25,043 bases of DNA from Chara braunii (Eukaryota; Streptophyta; Charophyceae; Charales; Characeae). The DNA is taken from contig BFEA01000010.1 in NCBI GenBank assembly GCA_003427395.1, positions 513,350-538,392 on the forward strand, written 5' to 3'. The notes beneath the pieces were generated by a model. That model saw only the letters and a list, made by a program, of their open reading frames with translations. It made no database searches and was not told the origin of the DNA. A program made the translations under genes and the position numbers. This document shows, in pieces, positions 1-8,167 of this stretch (the stretch's first letter is position 1; each line of letters begins with the position of its first letter).

Positions 1-858
1 GGGCTTGAGAAAGGCCCTGGCAAGATGTCCAGAAGAGAAATGGATGTGTAGTTGATTTTGCGTGGGCTTGAGAAAGGCCTGGCAAGATGTCCAGAAGATA
101 AATGTATGTGTAATTGACTTTGCGTGGGTTTGAGAAAGGCCTGGCAAGATGTAGGCATGTGTAATTGACTTTGCGTAGGCTGGAGAAAGGCCTGGCAAGA
201 TGTCTAGAAGAGAAAGTAATGTGTAATTGACTTTGCGTAGGCTTGAGAAAGGCCTGGCAATATGTCCAGAAGAGAAAAGCATGTGTAATTGACTTTGCGT
301 GGGCTTGAGAAACGCCTGGCAAGATGTCTAGAATAGAAATGTATGTGTAATTGACTTTGCGTGGGCTTGAGAAAGGCCTGGCAAGATGTCGAGAAGAGAA
401 ATGTATGTGTAATCGACTTTGTGTGGGCTTGAGAAAGGCCTGGCAAGATGTCCAGAAGAGAAATGGATGTGTAGTTGACTTTGCGTGGGCTTGAGAAAGG
501 TTTGGTAAGATGTCCAGAAGAGAAATGTATGTGTAATTGACTTTGCGTGGGCTTGAGAAAGGCTTGGCAAGATGTCCAGAAGAGGAAGGCATGTGTAATT
601 GACTTTGCGTAGGCTGAAGAAAGGTCTGGCAAAATGTTCAGAAGAGAAGGGCATGTGTAATGGACTTTGCGTGGGCTTGAGAAAGGCCTGGCAAGATGTC
701 CAGAAGAGAAAAGCATATGTGTAATCGACTTTGCGTGGGCTTGAGAAAGGCCTGGCAAGATGTCCAAAAGAGAAAGGCATGTGTAATTGACTTTGTGTGA
801 GCTTGAGAAAGGCTTGGCACGATGTCCAGAAGAAAGATGCATATGAAATGGACTGGGT
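1..858. repeat. 62-bp minisatellite, about 14 copies
   Basis: Head-to-tail units begin near 1, 64, 126, 177, 239, 301, 363, 425, 487, 549, 611, 673, 737 and 799. Most are exactly 62 bp; the third is 51 bp through an internal deletion and the twelfth is 64 bp. The core reads (G/A)GGCTTGAGAAAGGCCTGG, followed by CAAGATGTCCAGAAGAGAAA and ending TGTAATTGACTTTGCGT. The array continues off the left edge and decays after about 840. On the minus strand no frame is broken by the unit, so long repetitive shadow ORFs cover it. I see no start context, domain or other sign that these are proteins. Confidence 0.93.
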
Positions 859-1166
859 AACATGCATGTAAAATTGATTGAGCTTGGGTACAAGAAAGGT
901 CGAATGAGGGAGACATGCATGTCAAATAGGCAGGACTAGAGAAAAGCGTGGAAGAAATACATGTGAATTTGGATGAGCATGAGATTGAGGAAAGGATGAC
1001 AGGAGGCATGGATTGCGCGGGCCGAAGAGCCAAGTAAAAGAGGCACTAAGGGCGACAGAGGCCGGAAAAGGGACTTGGTTGGTACGGGATGGAAGGAGGA
1101 CCAGCCAAAGGGCGTTTGGGATGGCAAGGCTCGGGGGAGAAGCAGGGCCAGCAACATGAGAGAGAC
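859..1166. other. Degenerate repeat-derived spacer
   Basis: Fragments resembling the 62-bp unit persist here: GCATG steps, GAGCTTGGGTACAAGAAAGG near 880, and GATTGAGGAAAGG near 981. They are out of register. I read this as decayed minisatellite grading into unique sequence. No gene is seen. Confidence 0.45.
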
Positions 1167-1326
1167 GAGAAAAGGCTTGATGTACTTCGGGCGATGAATG
1201 AGAAGAGGGAAGTTGAGAAAAGGCTTGATGTACTTTGGGCGATGAATGAGAAGAGGGAAGTTGAGAAAAGGCTTGATGTACTTCGGGTGATAAATGAGAA
1301 GAGGAAAGTTGAGAAAAGGCTTATGT
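1167..1326. repeat. 48-bp tandem repeat, 3.3 copies
   Basis: Units start at 1167, 1215, 1263 and 1311, an exact 48-bp period. The unit begins GAGAAAAGGCTTGATGTACT and ends AATGAGAAGAGGGAAGTT. Because 48 is a multiple of 3, a plus-strand ORF (1089-1331) reads as a 16-residue repeat (EKRLDVLRAMNEKREV). Nothing else supports translation. The GAGAAA(A)GGCTTG core resembles part of the 62-bp unit upstream, so the two arrays may be related. Confidence 0.88.
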
Positions 1327-1335
1327 TCTAAAAGT

Positions 1336-1480
1336 GATGAACGAGACGAAAGGGATCTGATGCTCTAATAGTGATGAACGAGACGAAAGGGATCTCATGT
1401 TCTAAGGGTGATGAATGAGACAAAAAGAGGCTCGATGCTCTAAGGGTGATGGTGTTCTGGAAATGATGAATGAGACATGG
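1336..1480. repeat. 37-bp tandem repeat, about 3.5 copies
   Basis: Units start at 1336, 1373, 1410 and 1448 (periods 37, 37 and 38). The unit is GATGAACGAGACGAAAGGGA followed by TCT(G/C)ATG(C/T)TCTAA(T/G)(A/G)GT. It follows directly on the 48-bp array and shares its GATGAA(T/C)GAGA segment, so it is probably a shortened derivative. Confidence 0.82.
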
Positions 1481-2514
1481 GAAGCCTGAAGGACAAAGAA
1501 AGCTTGACCTCATACACCTCTCCCCGCTCCAAGGACCAGAGACTGGAAAAAACCCGAGAAAGGAACAAAAAAGGACAAAACGAACCCTGGCAAACTAACC
1601 ACCTATAACATCATGTCCTCCTCTCCCATCTATCCCCCAAAACCCCTACTGACAGAAGATTGGTGCACGATGAGGACATTGTGAATGACTGGGGGGAATG
1701 TGTCGGGATCGGTGGGTCCCGAATAACATCCCATCACTCGAGAGTCTGTACATAGCCAAATTGTGCACGACAGAGAAATCGGGAGTAAGGAGGCGAGAGA
1801 GAGAAAAGATAAAGGACTAGGCCGCAGGGGGGAGTGATGCCCTGGGTTGAGAACCGCAGGGGGAAAGAACCGGCTACGGAAAGCAAGTGAGCGTGAGGAC
1901 AGGGGCACATAGAATATAGCATGAGGCCAGGAGGGCCGTTGGAATTCACCAAGACTAAGGCCAAGGGGCAATTGACCCTGCGAACACGGCACGACAACAA
2001 CAAAAGAATGAGGGAGCCGAGAGGTGGACGGCCTCGGAGGCCGTGGGACGCTAGAGAACAAGGGGCCAACATGGAGGCCACCTACGATAATTAACGGGAG
2101 CCTCGGGTTGGAGGCCCCGCACGCAAGACCCAAGAAAAGGTCAGGGAGAGGTGTTATGAACTTGGTTGTCTGACGAATTTCTCGCCACTCACTCGCACAT
2201 AGGATCTGACACACGCCCATACATGTACCAGACAAGGGGGAGAGGAGACAGAGTCCAAATTGCACACAGACAAAGATAAGCAGCGAAATTCAACCATGCA
2301 TAGATGGGGAGAAGACACACAGTGTTTCTCACTCTCTGACAAACTCCCAACAACCAATCACAAGAAAGAACCTGCGAGGATAACAATTGGAATACACATT
2401 GATGATGAGCCAATTAACCAGAAATCGTTACAGAGTTGGTTCCAGTGTCTCGCCACTCTCAGAACCTCACACTCCACTTTCTACCCTACACCCAGTTAGT
2501 AGCACCACATTAGA
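1481..2514. other. Unassigned; possible LTR start at about 1701
   Basis: There is no convincing gene. At 1691-1710 a purine run (GGGGGGAATG) is followed by TGTCGGGATC, the arrangement expected of a polypurine tract next to an LTR 5' end. Possible LTR ends are CTACA at 2490, or CCGACA at 2922-2927, which would mirror the TGTCGG start. No second LTR copy or target duplication was found, so this is only a candidate. ORFs of up to 211 residues on the minus strand lack any recognisable domain. Confidence 0.25.
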
Positions 2515-2873
2515 ATGGCCTCCCAGAGGCCAACGCCAACCACCCAGATGAAGAGCAGATCTTACGATGAAGTCTTCAGTGTCGCTGAACAACTCTGACG
2601 AAGAACTGGCAGCTATGGCTGTCGCCACCCACATAGACTCAGTGAAGAGTCCCCACACAGCCCAGCCAATCGCAAAAACCCACAGGGGTTGATGTGTAGG
2701 GGATGCCTCAGCTATGGCAAGCCCTCAACAGGCTGGCTATGGCTGCTGTCCACGGTGAGGGTCTCAGGATACCGCCTGCAGACAATCGCCGTTCCAAACC
2801 TCCTTGGCTCCAAAACCTGTATCGCGAAAATGAACTGCGAAAAAGTCCCAAAACAATTCCCCTAAACTATTAA
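2515..2873 (+). pseudogene. Broken ORF cluster of unknown origin
   Basis: Three short plus-strand ORFs follow one another in different frames. They are 2515-2598 (27 residues, starting MASQRPTPTT), 2567-2692 (41 residues, containing SDEELAAMAVATHID) and 2703-2873 (56 residues, containing RIPPADNRRSKPPW). The composition looks protein-like, and an acidic stretch in the second would join the end of the first if 1-2 bases were lost. This suggests the remains of one coding sequence, but I do not recognise the family. Its position after a possible LTR would fit a leader or gag-like ORF. Chance ORFs remain a real alternative. Confidence 0.25.
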
Positions 2874-3318
2874 TAGACTTCCCCTATTCTAATCTAGACC
2901 TAGATCGGACTGACTGACCAACCGACACCGTTTTTGTTTCGGCCTCTCGACCTCTACCGGACCCGGCTATAGGTTATAGGACCGTCTATCAGCTTAGGCC
3001 CTTAGGGCCTGTCTGTCCGAGGGGTAGCCCGGGCCAACGCAGTGAGGGTAGCTGTAGTCTCGGCAGTCGAAATCAGCAAGTCATTGCAGAGGGGCCACCA
3101 TAGGGCGGTAGATGCCCAAAGAATGAGGGACACCTTGAGGAAAGGCACCAGGGACCACGTGGGACTAAGTAAAAATAATGGTATCCGAGACAAAATATGG
3201 CGGGGACCGCCGGCGGGACTAAGTGTCGGGGACCACCGACGGGACGAGTGGCGGGGACATGTGAAAGTCCCCAGAAAAAACCGCGACCACACATGAAAGG
3301 AAATAGCCACCATAGGGC
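2874..3318. repeat. GGGAC-rich repeat, left part
   Basis: Sequence from about 3160 contains GGCGGGGACCGCCGGCGGGAC (interrupted) and then GTCGGGGACCACCGACGGGAC at 3219-3239. These are short self-complementary blocks (GTCGG/CCGAC) that recur at about 3364, 3391 and 3413, and in degenerate form near 4650. The stretch ends with a 13-bp string (GCCACCATAGGGC, 3306-3318) that also occurs at 3094-3106. No gene is seen in 2874-3160. Confidence 0.55.
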
Positions 3319-3356
3319 CTGTCTCTTATACACATCTAGATGTGTATAAGAGACAG
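3319..3356. other. Tn5 mosaic-end pair (Nextera mate-pair junction adapter)
   Basis: The sequence is CTGTCTCTTATACACATCT (3319-3337) immediately followed by its exact reverse complement (3338-3356). This 38-bp palindrome is the junction adapter left when tagmented DNA is circularised in a Nextera mate-pair library. A natural bacterial Tn5 end pair in this context is not plausible. The two flanks may therefore not be contiguous in the genome. Confidence 0.97.
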
Positions 3357-4015
3357 ACTAAGTGTCGGGGACCGCGCGGGACTAAGCGTCGGGGACCACC
3401 GACAGGACAAAATGTCGGGGACCACCGACGGGACGAGTGGCGGGGACATATGAAGGCCCCAAGAGAAACGGCGAAGCGGCATGAGGAGAAAAACAATTAA
3501 GACAAGATGCACCGTCAAGATCAAGATCTTGACGGCCAAAAATATTAGCACCGCTAGTGCTTGCCAAACGGGAAAGCCAAAAGGAAAAGGAAAAGCAAAG
3601 AAACATGAAGTGGGAGACATGGGAGCAATCGGAAAAATCTTGGATTAGTTCCCCCCAAAAAAATGAAGCCAAAAAAAACTCCATGTAAAAAATAGGCCTC
3701 CGGGAGAAAATCGGAGTAGGAGGGGCGACTGTGGGAGAAAAATAGAGGTAGAAGGAAAGCTCCCATGGGCATGAGGAGACCATTATTGCAGTCCGAGATA
3801 TAACGGACTGCACCTTGGGCATAGGAAGGGCCAAACCTAAGAGGAGGGCCCTAGAAAAGGGCCTTAACGACCACTTGACACTTGGCATGCTAAAAAAAGA
3901 GAAAGAAAAGAAAAAAAAATGTGGGAGGATAAGACAAAAAGAGTGAGAGGGAGTGAGTGATTTGGCCGTCAGTAGGGACTGCCACAAGTAGGGATTGGCA
4001 GGTCCCTACTGTCCA
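3357..4015. repeat. Non-coding dispersed repeat, copy A
   Basis: From left to right it holds: GTCGGGGACC/CCGACGGGAC blocks; a perfect 11-bp stem with 2-nt loop (3512-3535); the string AAAATATTAGCACC near 3538; the hairpin GCAGTCCG-8 nt-CGGACTGC (3788-3811); CACTTGACACTTGGCATGC near 3872; an A-rich run near 3900; and a 14-bp stem with one bulge (3971-4010). The same landmarks occur in the same order in copy B. There is no credible ORF. Confidence 0.75.
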
Positions 4016-4035
4016 AGAAAAGAGGAAAAGAAAAG

Positions 4036-4069
<34 letters not shown>

Positions 4070-4655
4070 GACCTTAACGGTAAAAAATGGTCACTTGGGG
4101 AGATGCATCTGTGACCAAATACATTATGGAATATGGCGGTTGCAAAGGACCTTGATTTTCTCTTGATTTTGTAGAGAAAATCAAGAAAATTCAAGGCCTC
4201 ATGCAACCAAAATACAACGGATTACATGGGGGAGGAGGAACATATGTTTTAGGTGCATCCGGAGCCAATATTGAGCCCGGGTGCACTTAGGAATTAAACG
4301 CTTCATTTTCTTTTAGTATGGGGCAAGTTGCGGGGCTGTGGGACTAGGGAAATGACTATGATTGCAGTCCGAGACATAACGGACTGCATGAGGATGCCTA
4401 GGCTAAGGGAAAATGAGCCACGGCAAGCCCAAAAGGCTAGAAAGAAGTGATTTCGGCATGGGGCAAGTAGAGACGGTAAACAGCAACCGTGAGATGAGAT
4501 CTCACGACCAAGAAAAATTGGCACGCATGTGGCACCTAAGAAAGAGATATTGGAACCACCAAGGGCAATGGGGTCCAAAAATAAAAATGGGACACCGTAC
4601 GGGAAGTTGTCGAGGACCAAGTGGGCCCAAATAATAATAGTCGAAAAATGGAACA
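4016..4655. repeat. A-rich tract and hairpin-bearing spacer
   Basis: An A-rich AAAAGAAAAG-type run covers 4018-4070. A perfect 12-bp stem with an 11-nt loop lies at 4151-4185 (arms CTTGATTTTCTC/GAGAAAATCAAG). A third copy of the GCAGTCCG-8 nt-CGGACTGC hairpin is at 4364-4387, and an 8-bp stem with a 3-nt loop at 4488-4506. The GCAGTCCG hairpin suggests a partial third copy of the A/B repeat. No gene is supported. Confidence 0.6.
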
Positions 4656-5305
4656 TGCGTCGGTGGAACTACCGGCGGGATAAAAAAACGAAACTAGTAC
4701 GGAGGAAAGTGGCGGGGACTTGAGATGTCCCGAGGGAACCATGAGCCAACACAAGAAATAATCGCACAAGCAAATGGCGCCATCGAGATCGAGGATCTAG
4801 ACGGTGGAAAATATTAGCACCACTAATGCAAGCACTAGTGGGGACAAGTGGGACAGTCGTGAGAGAAAAAAGAGTGAAATAATGGTGTTGGGAGGGCTGC
4901 CCAGCAGTCCAAGATATCCTGGACTAGCTAGGCATGATAAAATAGCCTAAAGGGGCTCAACATGGGAAAAAGCTTGTCAAAAAAAAATCGGAGCAAAGGG
5001 GGCTCAAAATTGGGACTAACGAAGGCAAAATGGAGCCCCCTAGGGGCATGGGGGTGCCATTATTGAAATTCGAGATATAACGGCCAACTGCTGAGTCTGA
5101 ATCTGGCCATGGATGAGGATCCATGACCTAGAAAAAGACTCAACAACTAGTTGACACTTGTCACATCCAAAATAAAAGAAAAAGAAAAAAAAATGAGAGT
5201 AAATGGAGGGAGAATGAGACAAAAGGGGAGAAAAGAGTGGAGGAGAGTGTGCCGGCCTATTGGGACCTGTACAGTACAGTAGGGAGTGGTAGGTCCCTAC
5301 TGTGA
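4656..5305. repeat. Non-coding dispersed repeat, copy B
   Basis: This is a diverged copy of A with collinear landmarks: GTGGCGGGGAC near 4710; a degenerate form of the 11-bp stem at about 4768-4793; GAAAATATTAGCACC near 4806; the GCAGTCCA hairpin at 4904-4928; the loop string AGATATAACGG at 5073; GTTGACACTTGTCAC near 5152; an A-rich run near 5170; and a perfect 10-bp stem with 8-nt loop (ACAGTAGGGA/TCCCTACTGT) at 5276-5303. It is slightly longer than copy A. Confidence 0.72.
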
Positions 5306-6579
5306 CCTCATCCTTCCTAGAATGGGGGAGGGCAATCCGGATTGCAGAGATTTAAAAAGAAAAAAATAAGAGAAAATGCAAAGGGGAGATTACCGTTTTT
5401 TTTGTGGACCATGGATCTGAGATCAGATCTCATGGTGGAGAGGAACTAGCCGTTTTTTGTGAGCCAGCCCAAAATGGCTAGCTCCGGAATGAGGTGGCAG
5501 CCCAAAATGGGAAGAAACAAAAGAGGGAAAGAGACAAAAAAAAATGTGCATTTGGCCCAAGAAGAGAGCCAGCTGCACCAAAGTTGAAAAATTGAACTTA
5601 GGGCGCGAATTTGAAGCAAGGGCTACTTGGGGGTAGCTTGGAATATTGCTGGCCTTGGATCTCAGCTAGATCCAAGGCTAAAATTGCACCGAGGCATGGG
5701 AGAATACCTCGGCCTACCAAAAATGGGGTAGAAACTGAAAAAATTGAGAAAAAGGCCCACTAGGCCTTTTTCTCTGAAGTGAGGCTGCCCCTTGGGGATT
5801 AGGACCTAAGGGGGCAGCATTTTGGAAATGAAAAGGAGGCTGAAGGAGGCCAAGAGGCAATCCGAGTTGGTACCAACCACTCGGACTGCATGTACGTGGC
5901 CAAAATGAGGCCCGGGTACCTCCGGAAGGGCCTACCATCTTCCCCCGAACACAACGCATCCTCATTTTGGCTGTATTTGGCCAGAAATATAGCTTGTATA
6001 CATTCATTTTTAGGGTGCGTTATGTTCGGGGGAAGACGGTAGTAGTGGAATTTTGCCTTGGGGGTACCTCGGTTCACCTCAAGGCACATGGGGAGGCCCA
6101 TGGGCTGGCCGGAGTGTTGGTTTCAACCTGCACAAGTTGAGGATTCAGTCCGCCACACTCACATTTGCATGAGGAGTGCCCATGCTGCCCAAGTGAGCTC
6201 ATAGGAGCATTTCTCACTTGGAGAGAGGAGAGGGGAACCCCTACCAGTTGGAGAGCTTAGAGGAGACTGTGAGCAAGGAGAGAGAGCTCTAGAGGTTAGT
6301 GGAGATGAGGCTGGCCTAGGGAGGTGATCCGCCATAGCCCCCCAGGGTGTGAGGAAGAGAGAGAGGCTAGAGGGAGTCCCATTAGCCCTCCCAGAGGGGA
6401 GGACTCCGTAGCCATAGTGGGAGAAGCTTGCCATAGCTTGGATGGAGTTGAGAGAGGAAGGAGAGAGGGGCTTGAGGAAGAAGGAAGCCATAACCAAGGT
6501 GATACTTGTGCAAGAGGGAAAAAGCTTCATCAAGATTGTGGCTTCATCTCCAAGACATCAAGAAGGTGAGTGGAATTGA
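5306..6579. repeat. Inverted-repeat-rich non-coding region
   Basis: No gene is recognised. A 7-bp stem (TGAGATC-A-GATCTCA) sits near 5417. A perfect 11-bp stem with 5-nt loop is at 5652-5678 (GCCTTGGATCT/AGATCCAAGGC). A CCGAGT...ACTCGG element is at 5862-5883. Perfect 11-bp arms GCCAAAATGAG/CTCATTTTGGC lie at 5899-5909 and 5961-5971. A ~29-bp imperfect inverted pair lies at 5933-5961 and 6013-6041. Near 6562 AAGAAGGTGAGTGG resembles a 5' splice site in a plant-style leader, but no linked exon can be identified. Confidence 0.5.
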
Positions 6580-6833
6580 GGAGACTCTTCTCCCTCTTCT
6601 TCTTCTTCTTTTCCTTCATCTTCTCCTTCTCTTTTTTTTCTTCTTCTTCTTCTTTTCTTTCTTCTCCTTCCTCCTCTCCTTCTCCCTCATCTCTTTCTTC
6701 TTCTTCTTCCTCTTCTTCCTCTTCTTTTTCTTCTTCTTCTTCTTCTCCTTCTTCTTCCTCCTCTTCTTTTCTTCTTCTCCTTCTTCTCCTTCTCCTTTTT
6801 CTTCTTCTTCTTCTTCATCCTTCTTCTTCTTCT

Positions 6834-6866
<33 letters not shown>
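6580..6866. repeat. Polypyrimidine CTT/CT microsatellite
   Basis: About 290 bp are almost pure pyrimidine on the plus strand, mainly (CTT)n with CCT and TTTT interruptions, ending in an uninterrupted CT run of about 28 bp. ORFs here translate to poly-Phe/Ser/Leu and are artefacts of composition. Confidence 0.95.
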
Positions 6867-6869
<3 letters not shown>

Positions 6870-7247
6870 GTTATGTTCCTGGCCAATTTCGAGATACACA
6901 TCCACTGGAAAGTACAATGCCATCCAATTGCAGACCGAAATGAATGAACTTGAGAGGAGAGAGAAGTAGAAGAAGAAAAAGAAGTAAGTCAGAAGAAGAT
7001 GAAGATGTACACCAACAAAGACAATGACAAGGCTCTTGTTCTTCGCCGAACAATCTCCTCCTCCTTATCTCCCCTTCTCTTATTCATACAAGAAATAATA
7101 ATACAATGTTGAATGACTGGTCCAGAATCATATCCGAGTCCCTCTTCTACTGCAGGTATCACTCAAGGTCCACCATAGCCATGGCCGCCTCTCCCACTCT
7201 TCACTCTCATAGGCTGAGGCTATGGCGGACTACTAGGCCTTGCTCAG

Positions 7248-7376
7248 ATGTCCAAAGGACAACCCAAAGCAGCTATGGCTGCTCCAGCTCAAGCCGCCAT
7301 GCCCAGTCCTGCCTTGAAGCTTCTTGGTGTGACTCCCCCCGATTGGGGACTCCTTGCTGCAGCGCCCACAAAGTGA
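7248..7376 (+). CDS. Small Ala/Pro-rich ORF, doubtful
   Basis: A 42-codon ATG ORF reads MSKGQPKAAMAAPAQAAMPS and then a Leu/Pro segment ending AAAPTK. The composition is protein-like, and a consensus splice donor (CCAGGTAAGTACC, 7398-7410) lies 22 bp past the stop. It sits antisense inside the probable LTR of element 1. I do not recognise a family. It may be chance coding potential in GC-rich DNA. Confidence 0.12.
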   Translation: MSKGQPKAAMAAPAQAAMPSPALKLLGVTPPDWGLLAAAPTK

Positions 7377-7931
7377 TGAAGATGGCTGCCACCATAGCCA
7401 GGTAAGTACCCCTGGCGCTACTCCCGCTTCCTTCCTCCTTCCTCCTTCTTCCTCCATCATGTCCTTCTCCTTCCTCCCCAGCAGCGCTGCTCCAGCTTAG
7501 CGCTGCTCCAGCCAGCGCTCCACCAGTGTGGAGCCAAACTTGCACACCGAAAAAGAGGCCGGGTCTTCCGCCCGGCCGGAAGATATAGCGGCCTGCTTTG
7601 CCTCTTGGGCGGTGACTTTCAGGCCGCTGGCCTTCCCAAGCAACCGGTACCTCCTCTTTTGGAGGGAACATCATTGCAGACTCTGATATTGCCCCTATAG
7701 GCCCTAGCTTCAAATTGGTACCCGCTAGACCTAGCCTACACTACCGGCCTCTAAAAATGCCACTTTTGCCTTCTTCTGCGCGGCCTCCGACACCTGCATA
7801 TTTACCCCCCTGTCGGGTGCGGTACCGGCCACCCGCTACTTGAGTGCTTTTTCCCCGCTGCAACCCTTCGAAGCCACGGCCACAGGTAAGTACCGGCCCT
7901 GAGGGCCCAACGAACGAACAAGTGCCCTGGC

Positions 7932-8011
7932 GGGCCACACACACACTCATACCAACCAGCACTCAGACAGGCACAGTCACACACACGCAAGCCAACCAGC
8001 ACTCGGACAGA
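7932..8011. repeat. 40-bp tandem duplication with CA runs
   Basis: CCAACCAGCACTC(A/G)GACAG occurs at 7952 and again at 7992, flanked each time by CACACAC. The period is 40 bp and there are two copies. It lies within the probable LTR. Confidence 0.8.
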
Positions 8012-8123
8012 CATGCAGTCCAGCAAGCACACACACAGCCGGGGAACTCAGTAGGGCATTCAGTCCATGAGCAAGACTCAGAAATCAGTTGTGTTTCGGT
8101 CCGTGTTTGGACGGGTTATCACA

Positions 8124-8138
8124 CTACCCCCCCCTCAA
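8124..8138 (-). other. Polypurine tract of element 1
   Basis: On the minus strand this reads TTGAGGGGGGGGTAG, directly before the LTR TG start and about 30 bp after the integrase stop. In Ty3/gypsy elements this tract primes plus-strand DNA synthesis. Confidence 0.7.
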
Positions 8139-8167
8139 GAGCGAGGTCCCTTCGAGCGAGTAACTCA

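Larger units (their letters stand above)
6929..8123 (-). repeat. Probable 3' LTR of element 1 (far boundary uncertain)
   Basis: Read on the minus strand, the element 1 integrase is followed by TTGAGGGGGGGGTAG and then TGTGATAACCCG starting at 8123. This is the expected polypurine tract and TG start of an LTR, so the 8123 boundary is good. The other end is a guess: TGCA at about 6929 would give 1195 bp. Inside lie a 40-bp tandem duplication (7932-8011), GT/CA runs, two GCCATAGC octamers and two splice-donor-like CAGGTAAGTACC strings on the plus strand. No matching 5' LTR was found beyond Gag. Confidence 0.4.

Noticed and set aside
1-858. CRISPR-like array.
   Set aside because: Units are contiguous diverged copies with no separate unique spacers, and the host is eukaryotic.
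204-920. Long minus-strand ORFs over the minisatellite (238 and 179 residues).
   Set aside because: They are translations of the 62-bp tandem unit in rotating frames, without start context or domain.
1089-1331. Plus-strand ORF with a 16-residue repeat.
   Set aside because: It is produced by the 48-bp tandem array; no independent coding evidence.
1630-2265. 211-residue minus-strand ORF.
   Set aside because: Low-complexity Pro/Ser/Leu translation without a recognisable motif, overlapping a possible LTR.
1701-2927. Full LTR from TGTCGG to CCGACA.
   Set aside because: The matching ends are only 6 bp, there is no primer site after it and no partner LTR; kept as a candidate only in the feature text.
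3319-3356. A natural Tn5/IS50 end pair or bacterial transposon.
   Set aside because: Only the engineered mosaic ends are present, back to back with no transposon body, in eukaryotic repeat DNA; the adapter explanation is sufficient.
6506-6947. ORFs rich in Phe, Ser and Leu, and the Arg/Lys-rich reverse ORF.
   Set aside because: They are composition artefacts of the CTT/CT tract.
7106-7405. 99-residue plus-strand ORF in the probable LTR.
   Set aside because: Residues show no domain, and it opposes the element; only the small 42-codon ORF was listed, at low confidence.
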